64,000 nt of DNA from Methylomarinum sp. Ch1-1 (GTDB lineage: Bacteria; Pseudomonadota; Gammaproteobacteria; Methylococcales; Methylomonadaceae), in assembly GCF_030717995.2 (NCBI RefSeq), contig NZ_CP157743.1, positions 806,001 to 870,000 of the forward strand. The letters are read 5' to 3'. Position 1 is the first letter of the stretch. Every line of letters starts with the position of its first letter. Positions 44,461 through 53,165 of the stretch are shown here, in pieces. The position numbers were made by a program, and so were the translations under genes. The notes beneath the pieces are model-generated. The model did no database searches and had not been told where the DNA came from. It saw only the letters and a program-made list of their open reading frames with translations.

Positions 44461-45554
44461 GAATTCTTTTATGCACCCTGCTGTTGTTGATCGGCAGCAG
44501 CCCTATACAAGCTCAAAATGAGCAGATCAACATCTCGCAAATGCAGTTTTACAATCTGGGCGTCAAAATCGGGCGCTTGCAGTCGATTGAACAAATCCCC
44601 CTGCTTTATGCGCCGGCTAAAGTAGTTGTGCCGCCCAGTCAGGAATTCATCGTCAGCGCTCCGCAGGCCGGCTTGATCAGCAAGCTGAATGCGGCCGTCG
44701 GCGATCGAGTCGAAAAAGACCAGGTGCTGGCGCATATCAACAGCCCGGAATTGCTGACGCTGCAACGTCAGTTTCTGAAGGCCGGCAGTGAACACCGCTT
44801 AGCCTGGCTGGCTTATCAGCGCGATAAAAAACTGCTGCGGGAAGGCGTGATTGCCGATCGGCGCTGGCAGGAAACCCGCAGTCTATACAGCAGTAAGGTC
44901 TCGGAGTTGAACGAGGCGAAACAACTGCTGGAAATCGCCGGCATGTCGAAAGCGGACATCGACAGCCTACAGAAAAATCGTCACCTCAGCAGCCAGTTGA
45001 ATGTTCGATCGCCGATTACAGGCGTGGTGCTGGAACGCATGGTGGTTGCCGGCGAGCGCCTGGATATTCTGGAGCCGCTGTATCGCATCGCCAACCTGAA
45101 TCTGCTCTGGCTGGAGATCAACATTCCCCAGGAGCGCGTCGGCTTGATTAAGGTCGGCGATCAGGTGCTGGTCGAAGGCGGCGAGGTCAGGGCCAAAATC
45201 AGCATGCTGGGGCAGAGCGTCAATCCCGATAATCAGACGGTGTTGGCGCGCGCCGTGATCGACAACAACCGGCGCAAAATCCGCGCCGGACAGACGGTCA
45301 ATACGCAAATTATCCAGGCCGCCGCCGGTCAGTCCGCTTATAAGGTTCCCAATGTGGCGATCGCGCAAAACGAAGGGCAAGCCTATGTGTTTGTTCGTAA
45401 CGACGATGGTTTTGTCGCCACGCCGGTAACGGTGATCGGCAGGCAGGACGAAGATTCGGTGATCAGCGGTCCATTAACGGGACGTGAGGAGATTGCCGTG
45501 CGCGGCGCCGTGGCGCTGAAAGCCAATTGGCTGGGCTTGGGCGAGGATGAATGA
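44457..45554 (+). CDS. czcB: RND periplasmic adaptor (CzcB-like membrane fusion protein)
   Basis: 365 aa with a signal peptide (cut near IQA, residue 20). A lipoyl half-domain is at about 75-105 (GLISKLNAAVGDRVEKDQVL), followed by an alpha-hairpin of about 60 residues, the second lipoyl half, and beta-barrel regions. It links the inner-membrane pump to the outer-membrane factor. Overlaps of four bases with both neighbours indicate one transcript with coupled translation. It lacks an extended His-rich N terminus. Confidence 0.9.
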   Translation: MRILLCTLLLLIGSSPIQAQNEQINISQMQFYNLGVKIGRLQSIEQIPLLYAPAKVVVPPSQEFIVSAPQAGLISKLNAAVGDRVEKDQVLAHINSPELLTLQRQFLKAGSEHRLAWLAYQRDKKLLREGVIADRRWQETRSLYSSKVSELNEAKQLLEIAGMSKADIDSLQKNRHLSSQLNVRSPITGVVLERMVVAGERLDILEPLYRIANLNLLWLEINIPQERVGLIKVGDQVLVEGGEVRAKISMLGQSVNPDNQTVLARAVIDNNRRKIRAGQTVNTQIIQAAAGQSAYKVPNVAIAQNEGQAYVFVRNDDGFVATPVTVIGRQDEDSVISGPLTGREEIAVRGAVALKANWLGLGEDE

Positions 45555-48500
45555 TGACTGCGCTGATACGTTTTGCGCTGAGCCAGCGCATCTTAATGCT
45601 ATTGTTTATTCTGCTGCTGATCGGCGGCGGTTATTTGGCCTTTCAGAAAATTCCGATCGACGCCTTTCCGGAGGTCTCCCCGACCCAGGTGAAGGTGATC
45701 GTCAAGGCCAACGGCATGACCCCGGAAGAAGTCGAGACTCGTATCACGACGCCGTTGGAGTATGAATTGCTCGGCATACCGAAGCAGACGATGTTGCGTT
45801 CGTTGGCCAAGTATGCGATTACCGACATTACCATCGATTTCGAGGAAGGCACCGATATCTATTGGGCCAGGCAACAGGTGGCCGAACGCCTGAATACGAT
45901 CTGGGCCGATTTGCCGGAAGGCGTCGAAGGCGGCATCGCCCCGATGACGACGCCGCTGGGGGAAATGTTCATGTTCGCGATCGAAGGCGGTGATCTGGAT
46001 CTGATGGAGAGACGGACGCTGTTGGACTGGGTGATCAGACCGGCGCTGCGCACCGTGCCGGGGGTGGCCGATGTCAATTCCCTGGGCGGCCTGGTGCGTA
46101 GTTTCGAAGTCGTGCCCGATAATACCCGGATGACCTCACGGGGCATCAGCATCGGGCAACTGGTCGATGCGTTGAAGAGCAACAATCGCAATGACGGCGC
46201 CGGTCGTTTGACCGAAGGCGAGGAGACGCTGATTGTCCGGGCCGAAGGACGCATCAAGACCGAACGCGATGTCGGCGCCATCGTCGTCGCCGAACATCAA
46301 GGCGTGCCGATTAGCGTAGCCGATGTGGCCAAAGTGCGCATCGGAGCGCTGACTCGTTACGGCGCGGTCAGCAAGGACGGTAAAGGGGAAGCGGTGACGG
46401 GGCTGGTGCTGAGTCTTCGTGGCGCCAATGCCCGCCAGACCGTCGAGGATATCGAGAAAAAGCTGGCGGAGCTCAGTAGCGGTTTTCCGGAAGGCGTCAA
46501 GGTCAATGTGTTCTACAATCGCGGCACCTTGGTGGAAAAGGCGGTCAATACCGTGTCCGAGGCGCTGGTTCAAGCGATCGTGCTGGTCGTCGTCACCTTG
46601 ATTCTGTTTTTGGGTAATCTGCGCGCAGCCTTGACCGTTGCGCTTGCTTTGCCGCTGGCGGCGTTGTTCACGTTTATTTTAATGCATTATACCGGCATGT
46701 CGGCCAACTTGATGAGTCTGGGCGGCTTGGCCATCGCCATCGGCATGCTGGTCGACGGCGCCGTGGTGGTGGTCGAAAACATCACCACCCTGTTCGCCGA
46801 TAAGGAAAAGTCCAAACGCTTGCCGCATCTGCACAGCATCTACCGGGCGACCCGGGAAGTGGCGCTGCCGGTCGTTTCCGGCACCACGATCATCGTTATC
46901 GTGTTCGTGCCGTTGCTGACTTTGCAAGGGTTGGAAGGCAAGCTGTTCACACCGGTGGCGTTGACCATCGTATTTGCGTTATCCGGTTCGCTGTTATTGT
47001 CGCTGACGGTAATTCCTGTGTTGGCGTCGTTTTTATTGAAAAATGTGTCGGACGAGGAACCTTGGCTGCCCAGGCAATTGCAGAGGCTTTATTTGCCGGC
47101 GTTGGATTGGTGTCTACATAACAGCAAAAAAGTGTTTATCGGCGCCCTCGCGATGTTGTTGGTGACGGGGTTGATATTTACCCGGATCGGCAGTACGTTC
47201 ATGCCGACCATGGATGAAGGCGACATCATCGTGCAGTTGGAAAAGCTGCCGTCGATCACGCTGGAGCAATCCGTGGCTCTGGATGTGCAAGTCCAGAAGA
47301 ATATCCTGAAAAACATTCCCGAAGTCAGCAGTGTGGTTTCACGGGTCGGCACCGACGAACTGGGGCTGGACCCGATGAGCTTGAATGACACCGATACCTT
47401 CATGGTGCTCAAGCCCAAGGATCAATGGCGCATGGAAACCAAGGAAGAATTGATCGATGAAATCCGCAAATATATGGCGGAGACGCCGGGCATCGCCTTC
47501 GGTTTTACCCAGCCGATCGAAATGCGGGTGTCGGAAATGTTGACCGGGACCCGAGGCGATGTCGCCGTCAAGCTGTTCGGCGCCGATTTGGAGGTGTTGA
47601 ATCAAAAAGCCCAGGAAATCGTCACCGTGCTGAGAAGCATTCGGGGAGCCAGCGACGTGTTTACCCGGGAAAACGAAGGCATGCAGTTTTTGCAGTTGGA
47701 GATCGACAAACAAGCGGCCGGGCGTTGGGGGCTGAGCAGCGACGAAATTCAAATGCTGTTGCGTTCGCAGATTGAAGGATTGCGGGTTGGCATCGTGCAG
47801 GAAGGCATTGTGAAATCGCCGCTGATCGTGCGCGGCGACAGTAATAGCGCTAATTTCGATAATTTGCAGATCGCCCTGCCAGAGGGCGGTCATGTGCCGA
47901 TCACCGAGGTGGCCAAGATCAAACGCGTCGAAGGGCTGGTGTCGATACAACGGGAAAGAGGTCAACGTTTCGTCGTGATACGCAGCAATGTCGAAGATCG
48001 CGATTTGGTCGGCTTCGTCGACGAAGCGCGTCAGGCCGTCGCCGATAAAGTGTCGTTACCGAGCGGCTATTACGTCGAATTCGGCGGCCAGTTTGAAAAC
48101 CAACAACGCGCCGCGGCGCGGCTGTCGCTGGTGATTCCTGTCTCGTTGGGTTTGATTTTCTTACTGCTGTTTTCCACGTTTGGTTCGGTCAGACAGGCGA
48201 CGCTGGTATTGTCCAATATTCCGCTGGCGATGATCGGTGGCGTCTTCGCCCTGTGGATTTCCGGCGAATATCTGTCGGTTCCGGCGTCGGTCGGCTTCAT
48301 CACGCTGTTGGGGATCGCGGTATTGAATGGGGTCGTAATGGTGAACTATTTCAACCAGTTGTTCGATACCGGCATGGATCTGGATGAGGTGGTGTTGGTC
48401 GGTTCCGGCAGACGTCTGCGGCCGGTGTTGATGACCGCCTGCACCACCGCCCTGGGTTTGATTCCATTGTTGTTCGCGAGCGGGCCGGGTTCCGAAATAC

Positions 48501-48616
48501 AAAAACCCCTTGCCATCGTCGTGATTGGCGGGCTGGTATCGTCGACGTTTCTGACTCTGGTTTTATTACCGATATTGTATCGCTTATTCGGCCAATCTAA
48601 GGAGGCGAGAGCATGA
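45551..48616 (+). CDS. czcA: Heavy-metal efflux RND pump (CzcA/CusA family)
   Basis: A 1021-aa inner-membrane proton/metal antiporter of the HME-RND group, with the usual two sets of large periplasmic loops and 12 membrane segments. In the fourth segment GMLVDGAVVVVEN carries D402 and E409, needed for proton relay. The first Asp of the CzcA DFGxxxD triplet is absent here (AIGMLVD). FTQPIEMRVSEMLTGTRGDV is CzcA-like. Substrate could be Zn2+/Co2+/Cd2+ or Ni2+; monovalent Cu/Ag is less likely but not excluded. It overlaps czcB and the DUF3240 gene by four bases each. Confidence 0.92.
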   Translation: MMTALIRFALSQRILMLLFILLLIGGGYLAFQKIPIDAFPEVSPTQVKVIVKANGMTPEEVETRITTPLEYELLGIPKQTMLRSLAKYAITDITIDFEEGTDIYWARQQVAERLNTIWADLPEGVEGGIAPMTTPLGEMFMFAIEGGDLDLMERRTLLDWVIRPALRTVPGVADVNSLGGLVRSFEVVPDNTRMTSRGISIGQLVDALKSNNRNDGAGRLTEGEETLIVRAEGRIKTERDVGAIVVAEHQGVPISVADVAKVRIGALTRYGAVSKDGKGEAVTGLVLSLRGANARQTVEDIEKKLAELSSGFPEGVKVNVFYNRGTLVEKAVNTVSEALVQAIVLVVVTLILFLGNLRAALTVALALPLAALFTFILMHYTGMSANLMSLGGLAIAIGMLVDGAVVVVENITTLFADKEKSKRLPHLHSIYRATREVALPVVSGTTIIVIVFVPLLTLQGLEGKLFTPVALTIVFALSGSLLLSLTVIPVLASFLLKNVSDEEPWLPRQLQRLYLPALDWCLHNSKKVFIGALAMLLVTGLIFTRIGSTFMPTMDEGDIIVQLEKLPSITLEQSVALDVQVQKNILKNIPEVSSVVSRVGTDELGLDPMSLNDTDTFMVLKPKDQWRMETKEELIDEIRKYMAETPGIAFGFTQPIEMRVSEMLTGTRGDVAVKLFGADLEVLNQKAQEIVTVLRSIRGASDVFTRENEGMQFLQLEIDKQAAGRWGLSSDEIQMLLRSQIEGLRVGIVQEGIVKSPLIVRGDSNSANFDNLQIALPEGGHVPITEVAKIKRVEGLVSIQRERGQRFVVIRSNVEDRDLVGFVDEARQAVADKVSLPSGYYVEFGGQFENQQRAAARLSLVIPVSLGLIFLLLFSTFGSVRQATLVLSNIPLAMIGGVFALWISGEYLSVPASVGFITLLGIAVLNGVVMVNYFNQLFDTGMDLDEVVLVGSGRRLRPVLMTACTTALGLIPLLFASGPGSEIQKPLAIVVIGGLVSSTFLTLVLLPILYRLFGQSKEARA

Positions 48617-48918
48617 ATCATCAGGAGTTTCTAATCACCCTCAATGTGCCTCCCAGTCTGGAGGAGGCGATTGTCGATTGCTTGCTGACCTTCGAGTCGG
48701 AACACGGCTTCAGCAGCTTGCCGGTGTCGGCGCACGACCATAGGAATGAAGGTTTGTCGGTGGCCGAGCAGGTCGGTGGCCGGCAAAAAAAAGTGCGCTT
48801 TCAGATGTATATCGAGAAGCAGGCTTTATCGGCCTTGATCGATCGATTGAGAGCGGATTTTGCTGGGGCCGGCATCCATTACTGGGTGATGCCGGTGATC
48901 GAAAATGGCCTGATTTAA
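48613..48918 (+). CDS. DUF3240 protein of the metal-efflux operon
   Basis: A 101-aa soluble protein whose sequence (LTFESEHGFSSLPVSAHDHR and the HYWVMPV ending) matches the DUF3240 family, usually found directly after czcA-type genes. It has a PII/CutA-like alpha-beta pattern, so it may sense metal or regulate the pump; this is inference. The start overlaps the czcA stop (ATGA). Confidence 0.85.
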   Translation: MNHQEFLITLNVPPSLEEAIVDCLLTFESEHGFSSLPVSAHDHRNEGLSVAEQVGGRQKKVRFQMYIEKQALSALIDRLRADFAGAGIHYWVMPVIENGLI

Positions 48919-49151
48919 TAAGGACTCTTTGGCTAATTGCGATGCAGGAGGGGTTAAATGCAATGATGCGCCTTCTGCGTCGGCCGCATCCTATGTTTCC
49001 TGCGTTCCCCGCTCCGATCACCATTGTCGATAATTGCATAAATCGTAGGAGCGCCGCTCCCGGGGCAAAAAACTCAAGGCAATAAAAACCTGAAAAGGCG
49101 GCCCAGATGCATTTATACTAGACCCTAGCTCATTATTCGGTGAGGCCAACC

Positions 49152-50351
49152 ATGCGCGCTATCGATCTCATCACCTTATCCTATCGCAGCATCGGCAGCC
49201 AGAAATTGCGCTCGGTGTTGACGGCGCTGGGCTTGATTATCGGCATTGCGGCGGTGGTGATCCTGACGTCGATCGGTCGCGGCGTGCATCAATTTGTATT
49301 GGCCGAGTTCACCCAGTTCGGCACCAATCTGTTGGCGGTGTTTCCCGGCAAGACCACGACGTTGGGCTTGTCCGGCGCGACGATCAGCACGGTCAGGCCG
49401 TTGACCCAGGATGATGCGGCTAGCCTGGAAAGATTGGATCATGTCTTAGCGGTTGTGCCGGTGATACAAGGCAATGCCAGGATTGAGGCCGGCGATAAAC
49501 AACGCCGCGCCAGCGTCTTCGGTGTTGGCGCGGCGGTTCCGGAAGTGTGGAAAATCAATGTTCAGCAAGGCAGGTTCCTGCCGGCGGGCGAGATGAATAA
49601 CCCGCGAGCGTTTGCGGTGTTGGGCAGCAAACTGCGTGATGAGCTGTTTGGCGGCGACAATCCGCTGGGAAAGCGGGTGCGTATCGGCGCTGACCGTTAT
49701 CGGGTCATCGGCGTAATGGAGGAGAAAGGTCAGATGGTGGGGTTTGATATGGACGACTCGATTTATATTCCGATCGGTAAGGCATTGGAAATGTTTGATC
49801 GGGAAAGTGTCATGGAAATAGATCTACTCTATCAAAGCGGGGTTGCGGTCGAAGGCATCGAAAAAGCGGTTAGCCGCTTGTTGGTCGCCCGTCACGGTCA
49901 GGAGGATTTTACCATCATTACCCAGAATCAAATGTTGGAAACGATGGACTCCATCTTGAATATTCTGACTATGGCGGTGGCCGCGTTAGGCAGTATTTCG
50001 TTACTCGTCGGTTCGGTCGGCATCTTGACGATCATGACCATCGCGGTCTCCGAGCGCATTTCGGAAATCGGCCTGTTGCGAGCGGTGGGCGCAGAACAGC
50101 GCACCATTTTCCAAATTTTTCTCGCCGAAGCATTGGCCTTGAGCTTGGCCGGCGGCGCCGGCGGCATCTTGTTAGGCATCGCCGTTGCGCAGGCGCTTAA
50201 GCTGGTCGTGCCAAAACTACCGGTGGAATTGGCCTGGTATTACATCGTCGGGGCGTTTTTTATTTCATTGGTGATCGGTATCGCCGCCGGCGTATTGCCG
50301 GCGATGAAGGCGGCGAGATTGAAGCCGCTGGACGCATTGCGCACCGAATGA
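49152..50351 (+). CDS. MacB/FtsX-type ABC transporter permease without adjacent ATPase
   Basis: 399 aa from ATG 49152 (GAGG 8 bases upstream; a GTG at 49140 is also in frame). One N-terminal membrane segment (ALGLIIGIAAVVILTSIG), a large periplasmic MacB core domain (about residues 45-250), then three membrane segments in the FtsX domain (about 275-395, SERISEIGLLRAVGA). This is the MacB/LolC type of mechanotransmission permease. No ATP-binding or adaptor gene lies next to it, so it must use a partner from elsewhere. Confidence 0.88.
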   Translation: MRAIDLITLSYRSIGSQKLRSVLTALGLIIGIAAVVILTSIGRGVHQFVLAEFTQFGTNLLAVFPGKTTTLGLSGATISTVRPLTQDDAASLERLDHVLAVVPVIQGNARIEAGDKQRRASVFGVGAAVPEVWKINVQQGRFLPAGEMNNPRAFAVLGSKLRDELFGGDNPLGKRVRIGADRYRVIGVMEEKGQMVGFDMDDSIYIPIGKALEMFDRESVMEIDLLYQSGVAVEGIEKAVSRLLVARHGQEDFTIITQNQMLETMDSILNILTMAVAALGSISLLVGSVGILTIMTIAVSERISEIGLLRAVGAEQRTIFQIFLAEALALSLAGGAGGILLGIAVAQALKLVVPKLPVELAWYYIVGAFFISLVIGIAAGVLPAMKAARLKPLDALRTE

Positions 50352-50522
50352 AGGTCGCTTATTACATCGCCTTCATAGGTGTACTGAACGAAGTGAAGCT
50401 CATGCTCTTCCTGCCCTTGGCGGTGAGCTTTTCTATGCCGCCTTAGGTATGAAGACCGCTTTGTTCTCCTATGGGAATTTAAACAAGGAGATTCTCATTT
50501 CCGGCAAAGAGCGGAGAGAAGG

Positions 50523-50963
50523 TCACCAGCTACCGATATTTTCCATCGATGCCCAGGGCTCCTGAGGCTCCTGTTTGTCTCCTCTTTGCAGCAGTTCTAT
50601 GGAGATGTTATCCGGAGAGCGTATGAACGCCATCCAACCGTCGCGCGGCGGACGATTGATTGTGACGCCTTGATTCATCAGGCGCTGGCAGAGCGCATAA
50701 ATGTCATCGACCTCGTAAGCCAGATGACCGAAATTGCGTCCGCCGTCATATTGCTCGGGATCCCAGTTATAAGTCAATTCCAGTTCCGGGGCATGCGTCG
50801 ATTCCGCGCTGCCTTTGTCCAGCGGCGCAGACAGATAGACTAACGTGAATCGACCTTCTTCGCTCTCTATTCGGCGGGTTTCCACCAGCCCTAATTTATT
50901 GCAATAGAAATCCAGAGACTCGTCCAGATCCTTGACTCGTACCATTGTATGTAAATAACGCAT
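50523..50963 (-). CDS. gloA: Lactoylglutathione lyase (glyoxalase I)
   Basis: Converts the methylglyoxal-glutathione hemithioacetal to S-lactoylglutathione. The 146-aa product has the two beta-alpha-beta-beta-beta modules with metal ligands H5 (YLHTMVRV), Glu in ELTYNWD, His in [10 protein letters not shown] and Glu in SIELLQ. These are the four expected positions of the bacterial, Ni2+-type enzyme. Single gene with about 180 bp upstream. Confidence 0.94.
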   Translation of the reverse strand: MRYLHTMVRVKDLDESLDFYCNKLGLVETRRIESEEGRFTLVYLSAPLDKGSAESTHAPELELTYNWDPEQYDGGRNFGHLAYEVDDIYALCQRLMNQGVTINRPPRDGWMAFIRSPDNISIELLQRGDKQEPQEPWASMENIGSW

Positions 50964-51143
50964 TTGTTGATTTCACTGTTTGGTTAAAAGGATTCTGCTA
51001 TGCTAAGCGGCGCTATAGTGCGGTTCAAAATTCGCTTTTTACCCTTCACGAGCTTTTCTAGGGTTGTAAGCGATGAAAGAATTTCGATTTGCGCTGCATT
51101 TATTTTCAACCCGATACTTTAACCAGATTAGCCCTATAAAACA

Positions 51144-51476
51144 ATGACCGAGTACCCAGAAAAAACCTGTGACATAGATCGTCTGATTCGCCATCCGAAA
51201 TTAGTAGCAGCCGCCTTAGAAGGCCGTAAAACCCAGCAACGCCGCGACGGCTTGTATGCCTATCCCGATGAAACTTTCGAGCTGGAAGGGGTTCGCTTTA
51301 TCGTAACCGCGGTAGAAAAACAAACACTGGGCGACATGAGTGACCGCGATGCTCAGGCGGAAGGATACCCCAATCTGGAGTTCTATCGCGATTTAATTAT
51401 CAAGATGCATCCGGGGATGAGCTGGGACGATACGCACAGCGTATGGGTGCATACATTCACTCGCGTTCAGGAATAA
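51144..51476 (+). CDS. ASCH-domain protein
   Basis: A 110-aa protein with the ASCH pattern: EGRKTQQRR (basic binding loop), a beta-barrel core with FIVTAVEKQTL, AQAEGY and the closing strand VWVHTFTRV. ASCH proteins bind RNA or modified nucleobases; one group (YqfB) hydrolyses N4-acetylcytidine. The exact role here is unknown. Its last 20 bases overlap the end of the convergent hvfC gene. Confidence 0.8.
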   Translation: MTEYPEKTCDIDRLIRHPKLVAAALEGRKTQQRRDGLYAYPDETFELEGVRFIVTAVEKQTLGDMSDRDAQAEGYPNLEFYRDLIIKMHPGMSWDDTHSVWVHTFTRVQE

Positions 51477-52227
51477 CAATTCCCTTGCTGGCCATATCCT
51501 GCAGTATCGTTAAGCCGCCTTCGATAATGATTTGTTGATTCGGTTGGGCGGCTTCCGTGGCCAATTGCTGTAAACATGCTGCCGTATTGATGCCGTCGTG
51601 CTGTTGAATCATCTGCAGCAGTCTGAAGGTCATCGCGTTGATCTGGATAAAATGCACCTCATCGACGCTATCACGATACACCAGCAAATAAGTCGGTTGT
51701 TCCGGCGCCGTCTCCGGCAAATAGTCGGGAGAAATTTTTTGCACCGGGTATCGATAAACCAGCGGCCAGGCCAGCGGCGATAAGGCGATGTTTTGTTGCA
51801 AAAGCGTGTCGATAAAGGTCTCATCGGCTGGCGCGACATGCTCTTGGGCGATCGATAGCGCCATTTCCACCCATTCGTAATGCGCCAATTCCAGCAGGAA
51901 AGGGTAATCGTCGGCATTGTCACGTTCATGTTGCAGGTATTCCAGAAACTCTTCCGGTATTTCGGAAAAATACGGCGAGCGGCTGACATGCTTGCTGAAA
52001 AAATCCTGACTCAATTCAAACCATTGTTGATTGCTCAGAATGCGTTTTAACACCGGAAAGTTGCTGCTCAGGAAACTGTCGACATTGTTGAAAAATAGCT
52101 CTCGGTAGGTGTCCATGCGCTGTTTTTTGACATCGCTCGGGCACGGATTATTGGCCGGGTCGCGGATATAGGCGGCGAATTCGGCTTGCTTGGCTTTGAA
52201 GTCTGTCTTAGGCTGTGCGCTGCTCAT
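51457..52227 (-). CDS. hvfC: HvfC-type RiPP maturation protein (DUF2063)
   Basis: 256 aa. The N-terminal region (about 10-100; FAAYIRDPANN, RMDTYRELFFNNVDSFLSSNFPVL) is the DUF2063 domain, once called a putative DNA-binding domain. In MNIO systems such partners present the precursor leader to the DUF692 enzyme. The C-terminal half is a second alpha/beta domain. Its start lies 20 bp inside hvfB, so the two proteins are probably made in equal amounts. Confidence 0.92.
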   Translation of the reverse strand: MSSAQPKTDFKAKQAEFAAYIRDPANNPCPSDVKKQRMDTYRELFFNNVDSFLSSNFPVLKRILSNQQWFELSQDFFSKHVSRSPYFSEIPEEFLEYLQHERDNADDYPFLLELAHYEWVEMALSIAQEHVAPADETFIDTLLQQNIALSPLAWPLVYRYPVQKISPDYLPETAPEQPTYLLVYRDSVDEVHFIQINAMTFRLLQMIQQHDGINTAACLQQLATEAAQPNQQIIIEGGLTILQDMASKGIVIPERE

Positions 52228-53059
52228 GTTGGCTGCCCCAGGCTTTCTGAATGCTACGGATCGTGTCGACTTCTTTTAACAACACGTCCAATGACGGAAT
52301 ATTGAAGTCGCGCTCCAGTAACGTTGGAAACACGCCATAAAGCTCATAGGCCTTGCCCAGCAGTTTCCACACCGGGTCGATCACTTCGGCGCCGTGGGTG
52401 TCGACCAGAAAATCGTCCGCTTCGACATAGTGGCCGGCAATGTGGGCATAGGCGATGCGTTTGGCCGGAATCGCGCGCAGGAAGGCTTCGGCATCATAAC
52501 CGTGGTTGATGCTGTTGACATAGATGTTGTTGATATCGATCAGCACATCGCAATCGGCTTCTTCGGCGACGGCGTTGAAAAAAGCGATTTCATCCATTTC
52601 CTGGCCCGGCGCAGCGTAATAGGAGACGTTTTCGATCGCGATTTTTTGTTCCAGAATATCTTGCACCTGCTTGATGCGTTCCGCGACATGCTTGACGGCA
52701 TCAGAGGTAAAGGGGATCGGCATTAGATCGTATAAATGGCCTTCGTGGCTACAGTAGCTTAAATGTTCGCTGTAGAATTTGATTCGATGTTCGCTCAGGA
52801 AGGCTTTCACCGCGCGGACAAAGTCTTCATCGAGCGGATCGCTGCTGCCGATCGACAAGGACAGGCCGTGACAGACAAAATCAAAGCGTTCGGTCAGTGC
52901 GCGAAATTGTTTGCCTAGCTTGCCGCCTAGAGTCATCCAGTTTTCCGGCGCGACTTCGTAAAAAGAGACGTTTTCCGGCGGATGATCGACTATTTCGCTT
53001 AAAAATGAGCGTCGTAAACCCAGACCGGCGTCATGCACGAGATTTTGACATGTTTCCAT
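52208..53059 (-). CDS. hvfB: HvfB-type MNIO maturase (DUF692 multinuclear iron oxidase)
   Basis: 283-aa TIM-barrel enzyme of the DUF692 family (as in MbnB). Likely iron ligands are in CHGLSLSIG, YSEHLSYC, IAIENVSYY, DVLIDINNIYVNSINH, AHIAGHYV and DTHGAEV. Such enzymes oxidise Cys residues of the precursor with O2, giving oxazolone/thioamide or thiooxazole groups that bind copper. AGAGG precedes the ATG. It follows hvfA after 106 bp with hairpins and overlaps hvfC. Confidence 0.94.
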   Translation of the reverse strand: METCQNLVHDAGLGLRRSFLSEIVDHPPENVSFYEVAPENWMTLGGKLGKQFRALTERFDFVCHGLSLSIGSSDPLDEDFVRAVKAFLSEHRIKFYSEHLSYCSHEGHLYDLMPIPFTSDAVKHVAERIKQVQDILEQKIAIENVSYYAAPGQEMDEIAFFNAVAEEADCDVLIDINNIYVNSINHGYDAEAFLRAIPAKRIAYAHIAGHYVEADDFLVDTHGAEVIDPVWKLLGKAYELYGVFPTLLERDFNIPSLDVLLKEVDTIRSIQKAWGSQHEQRTA

Positions 53060-53086
53060 ATGTTTACCTCTTGGAAACTAACGATA

Positions 53087-53146
53087 AAAAAGTCAGCAGC
53101 TTTGACTGCAGAGAAGGGTGCAAGTCGGCCGGAGCCTATTGCACCC
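53087..53146 (-). promoter_or_regulatory. Intercistronic hairpins between hvfA and hvfB
   Basis: Reading leftward from the hvfA stop, GGGTGCAA (53146-53139) pairs with TTGCACCC (53123-53116), an 8-bp stem with a 15-base loop. Then AGTCA/TGACT is followed by T6 (53107-53087), terminator-like but short. The two could stop most transcripts after hvfA and protect its 3' end, giving more precursor than enzyme. Confidence 0.5.
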
Positions 53147-53165
53147 GACGGGATTTTTGGGGGAT

